A DNA stretch of 64,000 nt. It comes from Pseudomonas poae (GTDB lineage Bacteria > Pseudomonadota > Gammaproteobacteria > Pseudomonadales > Pseudomonadaceae). How positions within the stretch are numbered: position 1 is the first letter of the stretch; each line of letters opens with the position of its first letter. Both the position numbers and the translations under genes were made by a program. Positions 18,344 through 27,303 of the stretch are shown here, piece after piece. Under the pieces are notes generated by a model. The model made no database searches and was not told the DNA's origin. It was given only the letters and a program-made list of their open reading frames with translations. The stretch lies in assembly GCF_001439785.1 (NCBI RefSeq), contig NZ_JYLI01000019.1, positions 52,413 to 116,412 of the forward strand, read 5' to 3'.

Positions 18344-18466
18344 ATGACCGAAGAAAAGAAGAAGCAGCCGGAACAGGAACAGCAAACACCTGCGCATTCA
18401 ACCGAGCAGGAGCGTGAGCGACTGAAGGACTTCAACAAGGACGGTATTCCGCCGGGGGCCTGCTGA
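18344..18466 (+). CDS. Small acidic 40-residue peptide
   Basis: The ATG at 18344 follows AGAGGACACCGCG and opens a 40-codon frame ending at a TGA, just before a terminator-like hairpin. The peptide is very hydrophilic, rich in Glu, Gln and Lys (MTEEKKKQPEQEQQ) and ends RLKDFNKDGIPPGAC. Codon use is chromosomal. The ribosome site, tidy end and adjacent hairpin support a real gene; the function is unknown. It is divergent from the ligD fusion gene. Confidence 0.5.
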   Translation: MTEEKKKQPEQEQQTPAHSTEQERERLKDFNKDGIPPGAC

Positions 18467-18477
18467 CGAGTTTTGAC

Positions 18478-18503
18478 AGCCCCTGCGGACCTTTGCGGGG
18501 GCT
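18478..18503. terminator. Hairpin terminator between the 40-aa gene and the GST gene
   Basis: AGCCCCTGC pairs with GCGGGGGCT (one G-T wobble) around a loop of about eight bases, 12 bp past the small gene and just before the GST stop on the other strand. It could serve both directions. Confidence 0.65.
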
Positions 18504-18512
18504 ATCACTGTT

Positions 18513-19172
18513 TTACTTGAAGGTGGTTATGGCAATACCCTCGGTGATCAACGCCCGTTGCACGGCCGGCCTCTCGATAATGGATTGAATGCGTTGAGTC
18601 CAGTGCGGGAAATGCAGGCTCATGTCTATATCGATCCACTTTCCCCACATCCAGAAAACCAGCAGCACTGGATGAACAATGTTGTAAGTCGCGCCATCAG
18701 CTCGCGCTGCAAGGCGCTGCTCGATAAACCGGTAGTTCTCCATGACATTGCTGCGGCCTTTTTCAATGACCTCAGGGAATAGACGTTCATCGTCGACAAA
18801 TCGTTGCGGCCGCCACACCTGCCCATACGCAAGGCCGTGCACTGTCCCTGATAACCAGTTCAGCCACTCAAGGCATCGTGCCGACTCACCTGGCGTGTCC
18901 GGGATGAATCGCAGCGGTGAAGACTGGCTTGCCAGGTAGAACAAAATGGCGGGCAACTCGGTTAGCACGCCGGCTTGTTCGCCTATGAAGCCGTCCCGGC
19001 AGAGCAGAGCGGGCACACGACCTTTCGGGTTGATACTCAAGTATTGCGCAGTTTGTGTGCCGATGCCTTTCACTGCCGAGCGCAACTGCAGCTCGAACGG
19101 CACGCCCAGTTCCTCAAGAAGAATATGGGCCGCAAGTGAGCAGGCACCGGGTGAGTAATAAAGAAGGTACAT
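18513..19172 (-). CDS. Glutathione S-transferase family protein
   Basis: A 219-residue cytosolic GST-like protein. The N-terminal thioredoxin-fold domain starts MYLLYYSPGACSLAAHILLE, with the Ser/Cys at 11-12 that lies at the glutathione site in beta-class GSTs, and includes the cis-proline motif GRVPALL (50-56). A helical C-terminal domain follows. Likely roles are detoxification or thiol chemistry; no substrate can be read from the sequence. It stands alone, flanked by a terminator hairpin and a large intergenic repeat. Confidence 0.85.
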   Translation of the reverse strand: MYLLYYSPGACSLAAHILLEELGVPFELQLRSAVKGIGTQTAQYLSINPKGRVPALLCRDGFIGEQAGVLTELPAILFYLASQSSPLRFIPDTPGESARCLEWLNWLSGTVHGLAYGQVWRPQRFVDDERLFPEVIEKGRSNVMENYRFIEQRLAARADGATYNIVHPVLLVFWMWGKWIDIDMSLHFPHWTQRIQSIIERPAVQRALITEGIAITTFK

Positions 19173-19305
19173 ACAGGCCTATTAAATGCTTGTGGGTGGC
19201 TTTTATTGATGCGGTCAATACCGTTCAGATTGTAATGAAACGACTCAGCCCCCGGTTGCTCCCCCCTGTGGTGAGCGGGCAAGCCCAATGCCGTTCAGTT
19301 AAGCG

Positions 19306-19450
19306 CAGATTCCCTGTGGCGAGCAGGCTTGTCCTGCGTTGGGCTGCGCAGCAGCCCCAAAACCAGGCGCTGAGCCGTGTCAGGTACACCGCGCTTTCCT
19401 TGATTGGGGGCGTCTCGCACCCCAACGCGGGGCAAGCCCGCTCGCCACAG
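19306..19450. repeat. Long palindromic intergenic repeat, copy 1
   Basis: About 145 bp nearly identical to 36638-36780. The outer arms (GTGGCGAGCAGGCTTG... and ...CAAGCCCGCTCGCCAC) form a long imperfect inverted repeat, and an inner hairpin (TGGGCTGCGCAGCAGCCC) lies inside. This is the form of REP/BIME-like elements common between genes in the P. fluorescens group. A related shorter piece lies just upstream near 19266. The surrounding 19173-19680 holds no credible gene. Confidence 0.8.
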
Positions 19451-19680
19451 ATGTCCGACACCAAAGTCGACATCATCGTCACGTTTCTCGCAATAAACTC
19501 TATCAGCCCCACCCATCAAGGCGAGCGGGCGACGGCCGAAACTGAAGCGGCAATGTACGAGCGGCGCGCGGCGCAGCGGTTCAGCACGCAGTTCTGAACG
19601 CTACGAACCCGCATGCTGATCCCCCAAAGCAATCGTTAACTGGCAGAATCCCCTCCAACTTGATTGCCTTGGAGACCACC

Positions 19681-21534
19681 ATGCTTCGTGCGTTTGAACG
19701 AAGACTCGACCCATTCCCCCCTGACGAAGTCCCCCCGCCACCGGAGGGCCTGGCGCGCTTTTTGTGGGCCTGCACCCGTGGGGCGCGGGGTTATATTCTG
19801 GCGTTTGCGCTGCTGAGCGCCGCGGTGTCGATCTACGAAGCCTGGCTGTTTTCCTTCCTGGGTCAGGTCGTTGATCTGCTGTCGACCTGGCAGGCCGGCG
19901 GTGATGCGGCCGCGCAGGAAAGCCGCGTGCTGTGGGGCATGAGCATCGTGATGGTGTTGAGTGTCGCCCTGGTGGCGCTGCGCACGATGGTTCAGCACCA
20001 GATATTGGCGATCAACCTGCCGTTGCGGCTACGTTGGGATTTCCATCGCTTGATGTTGCGGCAAAGCCTGTCGTTCTTTTCCGATGAGTTTTCCGGGCGG
20101 GTCACCACCAAGGTGATGCAGACGGCGCTGGCGGTGCGCGATGTGCTGTTCACGATGATCGAAATCCTGCCCGGCATCGGCGTGTATTTCATCGCGATCA
20201 TCGCGCTGGCCGGCGGTTTTGCGCTCAAGCTGATGCTGCCTTTTGTTGCCTGGATCCTGTTGTTCGGCTTGGCCATGCGCTACTTCGTGCCCCGTCTGGG
20301 CAAAGTGGGGCAGGAGCAGGCCAACGCGCGCTCGTCGATGACCGGCCGTATTTCCGATGCCTACACCAACATCACCACCGTGAAACTGTTCTCGCATTCC
20401 AACCGCGAAGCGCACTTTGCGCGGGCGGCCATGGAAGATTTCAAGCAGACCGGTTTTCGCCAGATGCGCCTGGTCAGCCAGTTCGAAATCGTCAACCAGG
20501 CGCTGGTGGTGGCTTTGATCATGGCTGCCGGAGGCTATGCGCTGTGGCTCTGGCACCAGGGCGAAATCGGCGCAGGCGCCGTGGCCGCGATCACCGCCAT
20601 GGCGTTGCGCATCAATGGCATGTCCCACTGGATCATGTGGCAGATGACTTCGCTGTTCGAGAGCATCGGCACTGTGCAGGACGGCATGGGCACCCTGACT
20701 CGCGGCGCCAAGGTGCAGGACGCTCCGGACGCGGGTGAGCTGGTCACCTCCGGCGGCGCCGTCACCTTCGACAACGTGTGTTTCAACTACAACGGCGAAC
20801 GCCAGGTGCTCGATGGCCTGAGCCTGGACATTCGCCCGGGCGAAAAAATCGGCCTGGTCGGCCGCTCCGGCGCGGGTAAGTCCACGCTGATCAACCTGTT
20901 GCTGCGTTTCTATGACGTCGACAGCGGCGAGATCCGGATTGACGGGCAAAACATCGCGCAGGTGACCCAGGACAGCCTGCGCAGCGCCATCGGCATGGTC
21001 ACCCAGGATACGTCGCTGTTGCACCGCTCCATTCGCGACAACATCGCCTACGGCCGTCCCGATGCGAGCAATGCGCAAATCCGCACGGCAGCGGTCAACG
21101 CCCAGGCCGATGAGTTCATCAGCCGCCTGAGTGACCGCCAGGGCCACACCGGCTACGACACCCTGGTGGGCGAGCGCGGCATCAAGTTGTCCGGCGGCCA
21201 GCGCCAGCGTGTCGCGATTGCCCGGGTGATGCTCAAGAACGCGCCGATCCTGCTGCTCGATGAGGCCACCAGCGCGCTGGACTCCGAAGTCGAAGTGGCG
21301 ATCCAGGAAAGCCTCGACGAGATGATGCAGGGCAAGACCGTGATCGCGATCGCCCATCGGCTGTCGACGATTGCCGCCATGGATCGACTGATCGTCATGG
21401 ATGACGGCCGCATTCTGGAGCAGGGCACCCACGCCGAACTGCTCGCGAAAAACGGCATCTATGCGCGGCTGTGGCACCACCAGAGTGGCGGGTTTCTGGG
21501 TGAGGATCGCGGCGTGGCGCAGGTGATGGACTAA
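19681..21534 (+). CDS. ABC exporter, fused permease and ATPase
   Basis: A 617-residue half-transporter. Residues ~35-330 carry a six-helix ABC exporter membrane domain. Residues ~370-600 are the nucleotide-binding domain with Walker A GRSGAGKST, Q-loop MVTQDTSLLH, signature LSGGQRQRVAIARVML and Walker B ILLLDEATSALDSE. It works as a homodimer in the inner membrane and belongs to the MsbA/multidrug-like group; the substrate is unknown. The ATG at 19681 has TTGGAGACC upstream. It is monocistronic, flanked by a palindromic repeat upstream and a hairpin downstream. Confidence 0.88.
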   Translation: MLRAFERRLDPFPPDEVPPPPEGLARFLWACTRGARGYILAFALLSAAVSIYEAWLFSFLGQVVDLLSTWQAGGDAAAQESRVLWGMSIVMVLSVALVALRTMVQHQILAINLPLRLRWDFHRLMLRQSLSFFSDEFSGRVTTKVMQTALAVRDVLFTMIEILPGIGVYFIAIIALAGGFALKLMLPFVAWILLFGLAMRYFVPRLGKVGQEQANARSSMTGRISDAYTNITTVKLFSHSNREAHFARAAMEDFKQTGFRQMRLVSQFEIVNQALVVALIMAAGGYALWLWHQGEIGAGAVAAITAMALRINGMSHWIMWQMTSLFESIGTVQDGMGTLTRGAKVQDAPDAGELVTSGGAVTFDNVCFNYNGERQVLDGLSLDIRPGEKIGLVGRSGAGKSTLINLLLRFYDVDSGEIRIDGQNIAQVTQDSLRSAIGMVTQDTSLLHRSIRDNIAYGRPDASNAQIRTAAVNAQADEFISRLSDRQGHTGYDTLVGERGIKLSGGQRQRVAIARVMLKNAPILLLDEATSALDSEVEVAIQESLDEMMQGKTVIAIAHRLSTIAAMDRLIVMDDGRILEQGTHAELLAKNGIYARLWHHQSGGFLGEDRGVAQVMD

Positions 21535-21550
21535 AGCCGGGAAGGGCAAA

Positions 21551-21573
21551 CCGACTCGCCGCGGGCGAGTCGG
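21551..21573. terminator. Perfect hairpin between convergent ABC exporter and ppk2
   Basis: CCGACTCGCC pairs perfectly with GGCGAGTCGG around a GCG loop, placed between two convergent stops. There is no T tract; a bidirectional terminator is likely. Confidence 0.55.
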
Positions 21574-21603
21574 GATCACGCAATCGCGGGCACTTGAACG
21601 CCC

Positions 21604-22521
21604 TCAGTAAACCTGTGGAATGACGATGTCCGGCGGCGTGGGGCTGCGCAGGTAATCCTCTTGCCTGACACGCTCGGGCAGCTCGATCATCGGCACCTCG
21701 ACTTCTTCGTAGGGCATTTGCTTGAGCAAATGATGGATGCAATTGAGCCTGGCTTTCTTCTTGTTGTCCGCCTGTACCACCCACCAGGGCGCTTCAGGGA
21801 TATGGGTGCGTTCCAGCATGATTTCCTTCGCCTTGGTATAAGCCTCCCAGCGGCGGCGCGACTCCAGGTCCATGGGGCTCAGTTTCCATTGTTTGAGCGG
21901 ATCGTGAATGCGGCTGAGAAAGCGCAGGTGCTGTTCCTGATCGGAAATCGAAAACCAGTATTTGATCAACTGGATACCGGAGCGCGCGAGCATGCGTTCG
22001 AACTCCGGCACGGTGCGAAAGAACTCTTCGTACTGCGCCTCGTTGCAAAACCCCATCACCTGTTCGACGCCGGCGCGGTTGTACCAGCTGCGGTCGAACA
22101 GCACGATTTCGCCCGCCGCCGGCAGGTGTGACACATAGCGCTGGAAGTACCACTGCGTGCGTTCGCGATCGTTCGGCGCGGGCAGGGCTGCGACCCGGCA
22201 CACCCTGGGGTTGAGCCGCTGAGTGATGCGCTTGATGACGCCGCCCTTGCCGGCGGCGTCGCGGCCTTCGAACAGGATCACCACTTTGGCCCCGGTCTTG
22301 ACCACCCAGCTTTGCAGCTTCACCAGTTCGCCCTGCAGGCGGAACAGTTCGCTGAAATAAACCCTGCGCTCGGTTTTCTCGGGGCTTTCCTCGATGTGTT
22401 CGTCCAGCAGTGCATTGAGGTCATGGCCGTCTTCGGTCAATTCCAGTTCCAGCTCTTCGTCACTGTGATCGAGCAGTTCACGGCGGATGCGCTGGATCAG
22501 GGCGTCGTCTGTTGCAGGCAT
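21604..22521 (-). CDS. ppk2: Polyphosphate kinase 2
   Basis: A 305-residue PPK2 family protein. Walker A is FEGRDAAGKGG (85-94), Walker B LFDRSWYNRAGVE (141-153), and the lid region contains KYWFSISDQEQ. The enzyme transfers phosphate between polyphosphate and nucleotides, usually making GTP or ATP from polyphosphate. The ATG at 22521 (MPATDD) is preferred over an in-frame GTG three codons upstream. The acidic N-terminal extension (DEELELELTEDGHDLNALLD) matches PPK2 class I. It is divergent from pstS across 186 bp, suggesting joint control of phosphate uptake and polyphosphate use. Confidence 0.93.
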   Translation of the reverse strand: MPATDDALIQRIRRELLDHSDEELELELTEDGHDLNALLDEHIEESPEKTERRVYFSELFRLQGELVKLQSWVVKTGAKVVILFEGRDAAGKGGVIKRITQRLNPRVCRVAALPAPNDRERTQWYFQRYVSHLPAAGEIVLFDRSWYNRAGVEQVMGFCNEAQYEEFFRTVPEFERMLARSGIQLIKYWFSISDQEQHLRFLSRIHDPLKQWKLSPMDLESRRRWEAYTKAKEIMLERTHIPEAPWWVVQADNKKKARLNCIHHLLKQMPYEEVEVPMIELPERVRQEDYLRSPTPPDIVIPQVY

Positions 22522-22631
22522 GGGAGACACTCGCGTGGTGAGGATGATCGAGTGTTAGTCGCATCTTGTTACGAAGTAATGACATGAAAATAAGCGTTTG
22601 ACGCCGTAAAACGGGACAAAACCGCGCCTGC

Positions 22632-22656
22632 CATTCATTTTTCATAAAAACGTAAC
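22632..22656 (+). promoter_or_regulatory. Candidate PhoB (Pho box) site between ppk2 and pstS
   Basis: CATTCATTTTTCATAAAAACG has two TCAT half-sites about 8-9 bp apart and an A/T-rich centre, similar to direct-repeat Pho boxes but degenerate. It lies about 55-75 bp upstream of pstS. It is supported mainly by position. Confidence 0.4.
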
Positions 22657-22707
22657 AAAGCTGCTGCAAAGTCCCGGGAGCCCGAAAAACAACACGGAGT
22701 TCCTTGA

Positions 22708-23736
22708 ATGAAAAGCTTGATGAAGTCAGCTGCACTCGCCGTCGCGGTCTCGCTAAGTGCCACTTCGGTGTTTGCTGCCGAAAGCATCCGCCTGACCGGT
22801 TCCGGCGCCAGTTTCCCGGCCCCGATCTACCTCACCTGGTTCAAGGATTTCAGCAAAAAAAGCGCGGGCGTGACGGTGGACTACCAGTCCAAGGGGAGCG
22901 GGGCGGGCGTACAGGATTTCCTCAACAAGACCGTGGACTTCGCCGCCAGTGACTCGGCCATGAAAGACGAAGACATCGCCAAGGTCGCCGAAGGGGTGCA
23001 ATTGCTGCCGATGACCGCCGGCGAAATCGTGCTGGCCTACAACCTGCCGGGCAACCCCAAAGGGCTGAAGCTGCCGCGCGATGTGTACTCCGACATCTTC
23101 CTGGGCAAGATCACCAAGTGGAACGACCCCAAGATCGTTGCCGCCAACCCGGACCTGAAACTCAGCGATACGCCGATCACCGTGGTGGTGCGTGCGGACT
23201 CCAGCGGCACCACCGCCGTGTTTACCAAGCACCTGGCGGCCATTAACCCTGCGTTCAAGGACGCGCTGGGTGAAGGCAACACCGTCAACTGGCCGGCCAC
23301 CGACAAGTTCATCAAGTCGCCCAAGAACGATGGCGTGACCGCCACCGTACGCCAGACCCCGGGTGCGATTGGCTACATCGAATACGGCTTCGCCAAACTG
23401 GCCAAGGTTGACTTCGCCCAGTTGCAGAACAAGGCCGGCCAGTACGTGGTGCCGAATGCCGAAAGCGGTGCAGAAGCCCTGGCGGCGGTAAAAATGCCGG
23501 AAAGCCTGGTGGCCTGGCTGCCGGACCCGGACGGTGCCAAGTCCTATCCGATCACGTCCTACACCTGGATGATCTTCCGCAAGGACAACGGCAACCCGGC
23601 CAAGGCCAAGGCCATGCGTGAAATGGTCGAGTACAGCCTCACCGAAGGTCAGAAAATCGCTGACTCGATGGGCTACATCCCGCTGCCGGCTTCGGTGGTC
23701 GAACAGGTTCGCAAAGCGTCGGCCAACATCCAGTAA
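22708..23736 (+). CDS. pstS: Phosphate ABC transporter substrate-binding protein
   Basis: A 342-residue periplasmic phosphate-binding protein. The signal peptide ends at VFAA (residues 1-24). The phosphate-binding loops are visible: GSGASFPAPIY near 31-41, the Ser/Asp site AASDSAM and RADSSGTTAVF. It delivers phosphate to PstCA. The start at 22708 has ACGGAGTTCC upstream. First gene of pstSCAB; probably induced by phosphate starvation through PhoB. Its size and compact partners differ from the long-PstC/PstA system usual in Pseudomonas, so this is probably the second Pst system. Confidence 0.95.
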   Translation: MKSLMKSAALAVAVSLSATSVFAAESIRLTGSGASFPAPIYLTWFKDFSKKSAGVTVDYQSKGSGAGVQDFLNKTVDFAASDSAMKDEDIAKVAEGVQLLPMTAGEIVLAYNLPGNPKGLKLPRDVYSDIFLGKITKWNDPKIVAANPDLKLSDTPITVVVRADSSGTTAVFTKHLAAINPAFKDALGEGNTVNWPATDKFIKSPKNDGVTATVRQTPGAIGYIEYGFAKLAKVDFAQLQNKAGQYVVPNAESGAEALAAVKMPESLVAWLPDPDGAKSYPITSYTWMIFRKDNGNPAKAKAMREMVEYSLTEGQKIADSMGYIPLPASVVEQVRKASANIQ

Positions 23737-23750
23737 GGCTTGCCAGCTCA

Positions 23751-23782
23751 CTCCCGGCGCAGGCGCTCAGCCACGCCGGGAG
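23751..23782 (+). promoter_or_regulatory. Intercistronic hairpin between pstS and pstC
   Basis: CTCCCGGCG pairs perfectly with CGCCGGGAG around a 14-base loop, 14 bp after the pstS stop. With no T tract it probably stabilises the pstS message or reduces read-through, giving more binding protein than permease. Confidence 0.6.
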
Positions 23783-23810
23783 CGCGTCCTCCCTGTTGCG
23801 GAATCAACCC

Positions 23811-24779
23811 ATGAACTCACCTTTTGTCGTACCGGTTAACCCGGACTCTGCGTGTCAGCCACCATCCACCAAGGATTTCGTGGTTGACCGCACCTTCCGT
23901 GCGCTTGCACGCATCGGCGTAGTGCTGGTGCTGGCGCTGGTGTTCGCGCTGGTGTTCGAAGTAGGGCGCAAGGCGCTCCCCGGCATGGAAAAGCACGGTT
24001 TTGACGTGCTGCTGGGCAGCGTCTGGGATGTCAATCAGGGCAAATACGGCATTCTGCCAGCGATCTGGGGCACGCTGTACAGCGCCTTCATCGCGTTACT
24101 GATCGCCGGCGTGTTCGGCGTCAGCATGGCCATTTTTCTTACCCAGGATTTCCTCCCGGCCAAGCTGGCTGCGGTGTTTCGTACCATCGTCGAACTGCTC
24201 GCCGCCATTCCCAGCGTGGTGTATGGCCTGTGGGGAATCTACGTGGTCATCCCCGCCATCCGGCCGCTGACTGCATGGCTGAACACGGAGCTTGGCTGGA
24301 TTCCTTTTTTTGGCACGTCCTTGAGCGGCCCGGGCCTGCTCCCGGCCGCGCTGGTACTGGCCATCATGATCCTGCCGACCATTGCCGCCGTGTCCCAGGA
24401 CGCGCTCACCGCCGTGCCGATGAAAACCAAGCAGGCGGCCTATGGCATGGGCACCACGCACTGGGAAGCGATTCTCAAGGTGATGGTGCCGTCGGCGGCC
24501 ACCGGTATTTTCGGCTCCCTGGTGCTGGGTCTCGGTCGCGCCCTGGGTGAAACCATGGCGCTGGCGATGCTGGTGGGTAACGCGAACAACATTTCCCTGT
24601 CGCTGTTCGCCCCGGCCAATACCCTGGCGGCCTTGCTGGCGCTGAACTTTCCTGAAGCCGGGCCGAACGAGATCGAGGTGTTGATGTATGCAGCACTGGT
24701 GCTGATGTTCATCACACTGCTGGTCAACGTGGCAGGTTCGATGCTCATGCTTTATGCCCAGCGGGGGACCAAGCAATGA
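23811..24779 (+). CDS. pstC: Phosphate ABC transporter permease PstC
   Basis: A 322-residue inner-membrane permease with about six hydrophobic helices, the first at residues ~35-55 (ARIGVVLVLALVFALVFEVG). The EAA loop that docks on PstB is visible as QAAYGMGTTHWEAILKVMVP. The ATG at 23811 (MNSPFVVPV) is chosen over an in-frame codon 15 bases upstream. Its last four bases overlap pstA. Its length is that of the Escherichia-type PstC, about half that of the main PstC of pseudomonads. Confidence 0.93.
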   Translation: MNSPFVVPVNPDSACQPPSTKDFVVDRTFRALARIGVVLVLALVFALVFEVGRKALPGMEKHGFDVLLGSVWDVNQGKYGILPAIWGTLYSAFIALLIAGVFGVSMAIFLTQDFLPAKLAAVFRTIVELLAAIPSVVYGLWGIYVVIPAIRPLTAWLNTELGWIPFFGTSLSGPGLLPAALVLAIMILPTIAAVSQDALTAVPMKTKQAAYGMGTTHWEAILKVMVPSAATGIFGSLVLGLGRALGETMALAMLVGNANNISLSLFAPANTLAALLALNFPEAGPNEIEVLMYAALVLMFITLLVNVAGSMLMLYAQRGTKQ

Positions 24780-25669
24780 CCAACCTCACTCTGCCCGACG
24801 CCGCGCTGCCCAGCCTGCAACGCCGCTTCGAAGGTCGCGCCCTGCGCAGCCTGGTGCTGACCACGCTGGTCTGGCTGGGCGCGCTGCTGGCCAGCGTGCC
24901 GCTGATTTCCGTGCTGTATATGCTGATCACCCGGGGCGGCGCGCGCCTGAGCCTTGAACTCTTCACCGAGCTGCCACCCACCGGTTTCGAGACCGGCGGC
25001 GGTTTCGGCAACGCCATGGCCGGCACCCTGGTGATGGTCGGTATCGCGGCGGCCATCGCCGTGCCGGTCGGCATCCTTGCGGCGGTGTTCCTTGCCGAGC
25101 TGGGGCCGGACAGCAAGCTGGCGAGCGCGGCGCGCTTTGCCGCAAAAATGCTCACCGGCCTGCCGTCGATCCTGGCCGGGGTGTTTGCCTACGCCCTGGT
25201 GGTGATGACCACCGGCACCTACTCGGCCCCGGCCGGTGGCGTGGCGCTGGCGGTGCTGATGCTGCCGATCGTGGTACTCACGGCCGAAGAGTCGATGAGA
25301 ATGGTGCCCAAGATCATGAAGGACGCCGCGTACGGCATGGGATGCACCCGTTCCCAGGTGATCTGGAAAATCGTCTTGCCCACCGGCATGCCGGCGATCC
25401 TTACCGGCGTGATGCTGGCCGTGGCGCGCGCGGCGGGCGAAACCGCGCCGCTGCTGTTTACCGCGCTGTTCAGCAACTACTGGATCTACCACGACGGCAA
25501 CCTGGCCGTCATGAACCCGACAGCCTCGTTGGCCGTGCTGATCTACAACTTCTCCGGCATGCCCTTTGACAACCAGCTCGAACTCGCCTGGGCGGCCTCG
25601 CTGGTGCTGGTGATGATCGTGCTGGTTGTGAATGTCGTGAGCCGTATTTTCGGCAAACCCAAGTACTAA
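24776..25669 (+). CDS. pstA: Phosphate ABC transporter permease PstA
   Basis: A 297-residue inner-membrane permease pairing with PstC. About six membrane helices are seen, the first VLTTLVWLGALLASVPLI, and the EAA loop is DAAYGMGCTRSQVIWKIVLP. It starts within the pstC stop (ATGA overlap), so the two subunits are translationally coupled. It is of the short type, in line with PstC. Confidence 0.93.
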   Translation: MTNLTLPDAALPSLQRRFEGRALRSLVLTTLVWLGALLASVPLISVLYMLITRGGARLSLELFTELPPTGFETGGGFGNAMAGTLVMVGIAAAIAVPVGILAAVFLAELGPDSKLASAARFAAKMLTGLPSILAGVFAYALVVMTTGTYSAPAGGVALAVLMLPIVVLTAEESMRMVPKIMKDAAYGMGCTRSQVIWKIVLPTGMPAILTGVMLAVARAAGETAPLLFTALFSNYWIYHDGNLAVMNPTASLAVLIYNFSGMPFDNQLELAWAASLVLVMIVLVVNVVSRIFGKPKY

Positions 25670-25688
25670 GAGCGGGAGCATCTGAATT

Positions 25689-26507
25689 TTGAACGTATCA
25701 ACTGCGCAAATTGCTGCTCCGTTTGTGACCGACTCGCCTGTGGTCATGGACTGCAAGCTGGACAAGATTTTCTACGGCAACTTCATGGCCGTGCGTGACA
25801 GCCATGTGCCGATCGAAAAAAACAAGATCACTGGCTTCATCGGGCCGTCGGGCTGCGGCAAAAGCACCGTGCTGCGCAGCCTCAACCGCATGAATGACCT
25901 GGTCAAGGGCTTCCGTTTCGAGGGCCATGTGCATTTTCTTGGCCAGGACGTGTACGGCAAGGGCGTCGACCCGGTGGTGGTGCGTCGTTACATCGGCATG
26001 GTGTTCCAGCAGCCGAACCCGTTCTCGATGAGCATCTTCGACAACGTGGCCTTTGGCCTGCGTCTGAACCGCTACAAGGGCGACCTGGGCGACCGTGTGA
26101 AACACGCACTGCAGGGCGCGGCGCTGTGGGACGAGGTCAAGGACAAGCTCAAGGTCAGCGGCCTGTCGCTCTCCGGCGGCCAGCAGCAACGGCTGTGCAT
26201 CGCGCGCGCCATCGCCACCGAACCTGAAGTGCTGCTGCTGGACGAGCCGTGCTCGGCGCTCGACCCGATTGCCACGCGCCGGGTCGAAGAGCTGATGGTG
26301 GAATTGAAGAAGGACTACACCATCGCGCTGGTCACCCACAACATGCAGCAGGCAATCCGCGTGGCGGATACCACCGCGTTTTTCTCGGTGGATATTTCCC
26401 AGGGCACACGCACCGGCTATCTGGTGGAGATGGGCGCCACCGCGCAGATCTTCGGCAAACCCCGCGAGCAAATGACCGAAGACTACATCAGCGGCAAGTT
26501 CAGCTGA
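25689..26507 (+). CDS. pstB: Phosphate ABC transporter ATP-binding protein
   Basis: A 272-residue ATPase that powers PstCA. Walker A GPSGCGKST, Q-loop MVFQQPNPFSMS, signature LSGGQQQRLCIARAIA and Walker B VLLLDEPCSALDP are all present. The start is taken as the TTG at 25689 with GGGAG upstream; an ATG at 25746 is possible and would still keep the whole ATPase core. No phoU follows, unlike the main pst operon, again suggesting an auxiliary system. Confidence 0.94.
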   Translation: MNVSTAQIAAPFVTDSPVVMDCKLDKIFYGNFMAVRDSHVPIEKNKITGFIGPSGCGKSTVLRSLNRMNDLVKGFRFEGHVHFLGQDVYGKGVDPVVVRRYIGMVFQQPNPFSMSIFDNVAFGLRLNRYKGDLGDRVKHALQGAALWDEVKDKLKVSGLSLSGGQQQRLCIARAIATEPEVLLLDEPCSALDPIATRRVEELMVELKKDYTIALVTHNMQQAIRVADTTAFFSVDISQGTRTGYLVEMGATAQIFGKPREQMTEDYISGKFS

Positions 26508-26604
26508 GCATCACCGCCCCATCAACACCGCATACCTGCAAACGCCAAAGGGAATTGGCGGGCATCCGGTAGATTTTCTTACCTCGCGTTTTCAAGGAGT
26601 TTCA

Positions 26605-27303
26605 ATGTTTGCAACGCATCGCCTGGACCTGCCGGCCATTGAGCGCGCACTGCGTGAAGTGCAGGATCGCTTCGCCGAACTGAGCCGGCACTTCACCGAG
26701 CCGCGCGATCCGCTGACCGACGAAGTGCTGCACAATGTGCTTGAAGGCTATGCGTTGATTGACGACTATGTCGCACGCGGCGTCGACCTGTTCGATCTGC
26801 ATCAACTGAACCTGATGCTGGAGATCAACGCCGTGGTGCTGTGCGGCAAGGACCCGGCGCGCCGGCTGGAATACGCGCAGCACCTGGCGGCCACCGAGGA
26901 ACACTTCTTCAACAACGTTGAAGGCGGGATCAAGGACCTGTTCAACTGGTATTGTGCGTATCGCAGCGAATCGGTGTGGAAGCGCGCGGCCGGTGTCTAT
27001 GTACGCATTCTCAGCAAGCCGCAGCTGTTCATTGAAGGCAACAACCGCAGCGGTTCGCTGATTGTCAGCTATTTGCTCATGCGCGCAGGTTTACCGCCCT
27101 TCGTGCTGACGCTGGAGAACGCCGAGGGCTATTTCAACCCGTCCTCGGTGATCCGCAACTCTGCAAAACATGGAGTCAAGGCGTTGTACGAATTGCCCAA
27201 GATCAAGAAAAAATACGCGGCCTTTCTGGAACATCAGGCACCCGACCCAGGCAAGTTTTTCCTGGGCGACCGCCCCCGGCCGCTGCATCAGGGAGGCCAT
27301 TGA
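26605..27303 (+). CDS. Fic-fold protein with degenerate active site
   Basis: A 232-residue all-helical protein. Residues 140-150 read QLFIEGNNRSG followed by SLIVSYLLMRAGLPPF, which aligns with the Fic core HxFx(D/E)GN(G/K)RxxR and the following helix. The catalytic His is Gln140, and the last Arg of the motif is Ser. AMPylation by the usual mechanism is therefore unlikely; a phosphotransfer, binding or pseudoenzyme role is possible. The ATG at 26605 follows AAGGAGTTTCA. It overlaps the next gene (HAD-like) by one base in a TGATG junction, implying a functional pair. The Fic assignment is by motif only. Confidence 0.65.
   Translation: MFATHRLDLPAIERALREVQDRFAELSRHFTEPRDPLTDEVLHNVLEGYALIDDYVARGVDLFDLHQLNLMLEINAVVLCGKDPARRLEYAQHLAATEEHFFNNVEGGIKDLFNWYCAYRSESVWKRAAGVYVRILSKPQLFIEGNNRSGSLIVSYLLMRAGLPPFVLTLENAEGYFNPSSVIRNSAKHGVKALYELPKIKKKYAAFLEHQAPDPGKFFLGDRPRPLHQGGH

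Noticed and set aside
19055..19597. A 180-residue frame over the gap between the GST and ABC genes
   Set aside because: It reads through the start of the GST gene on the other strand and the palindromic repeat.
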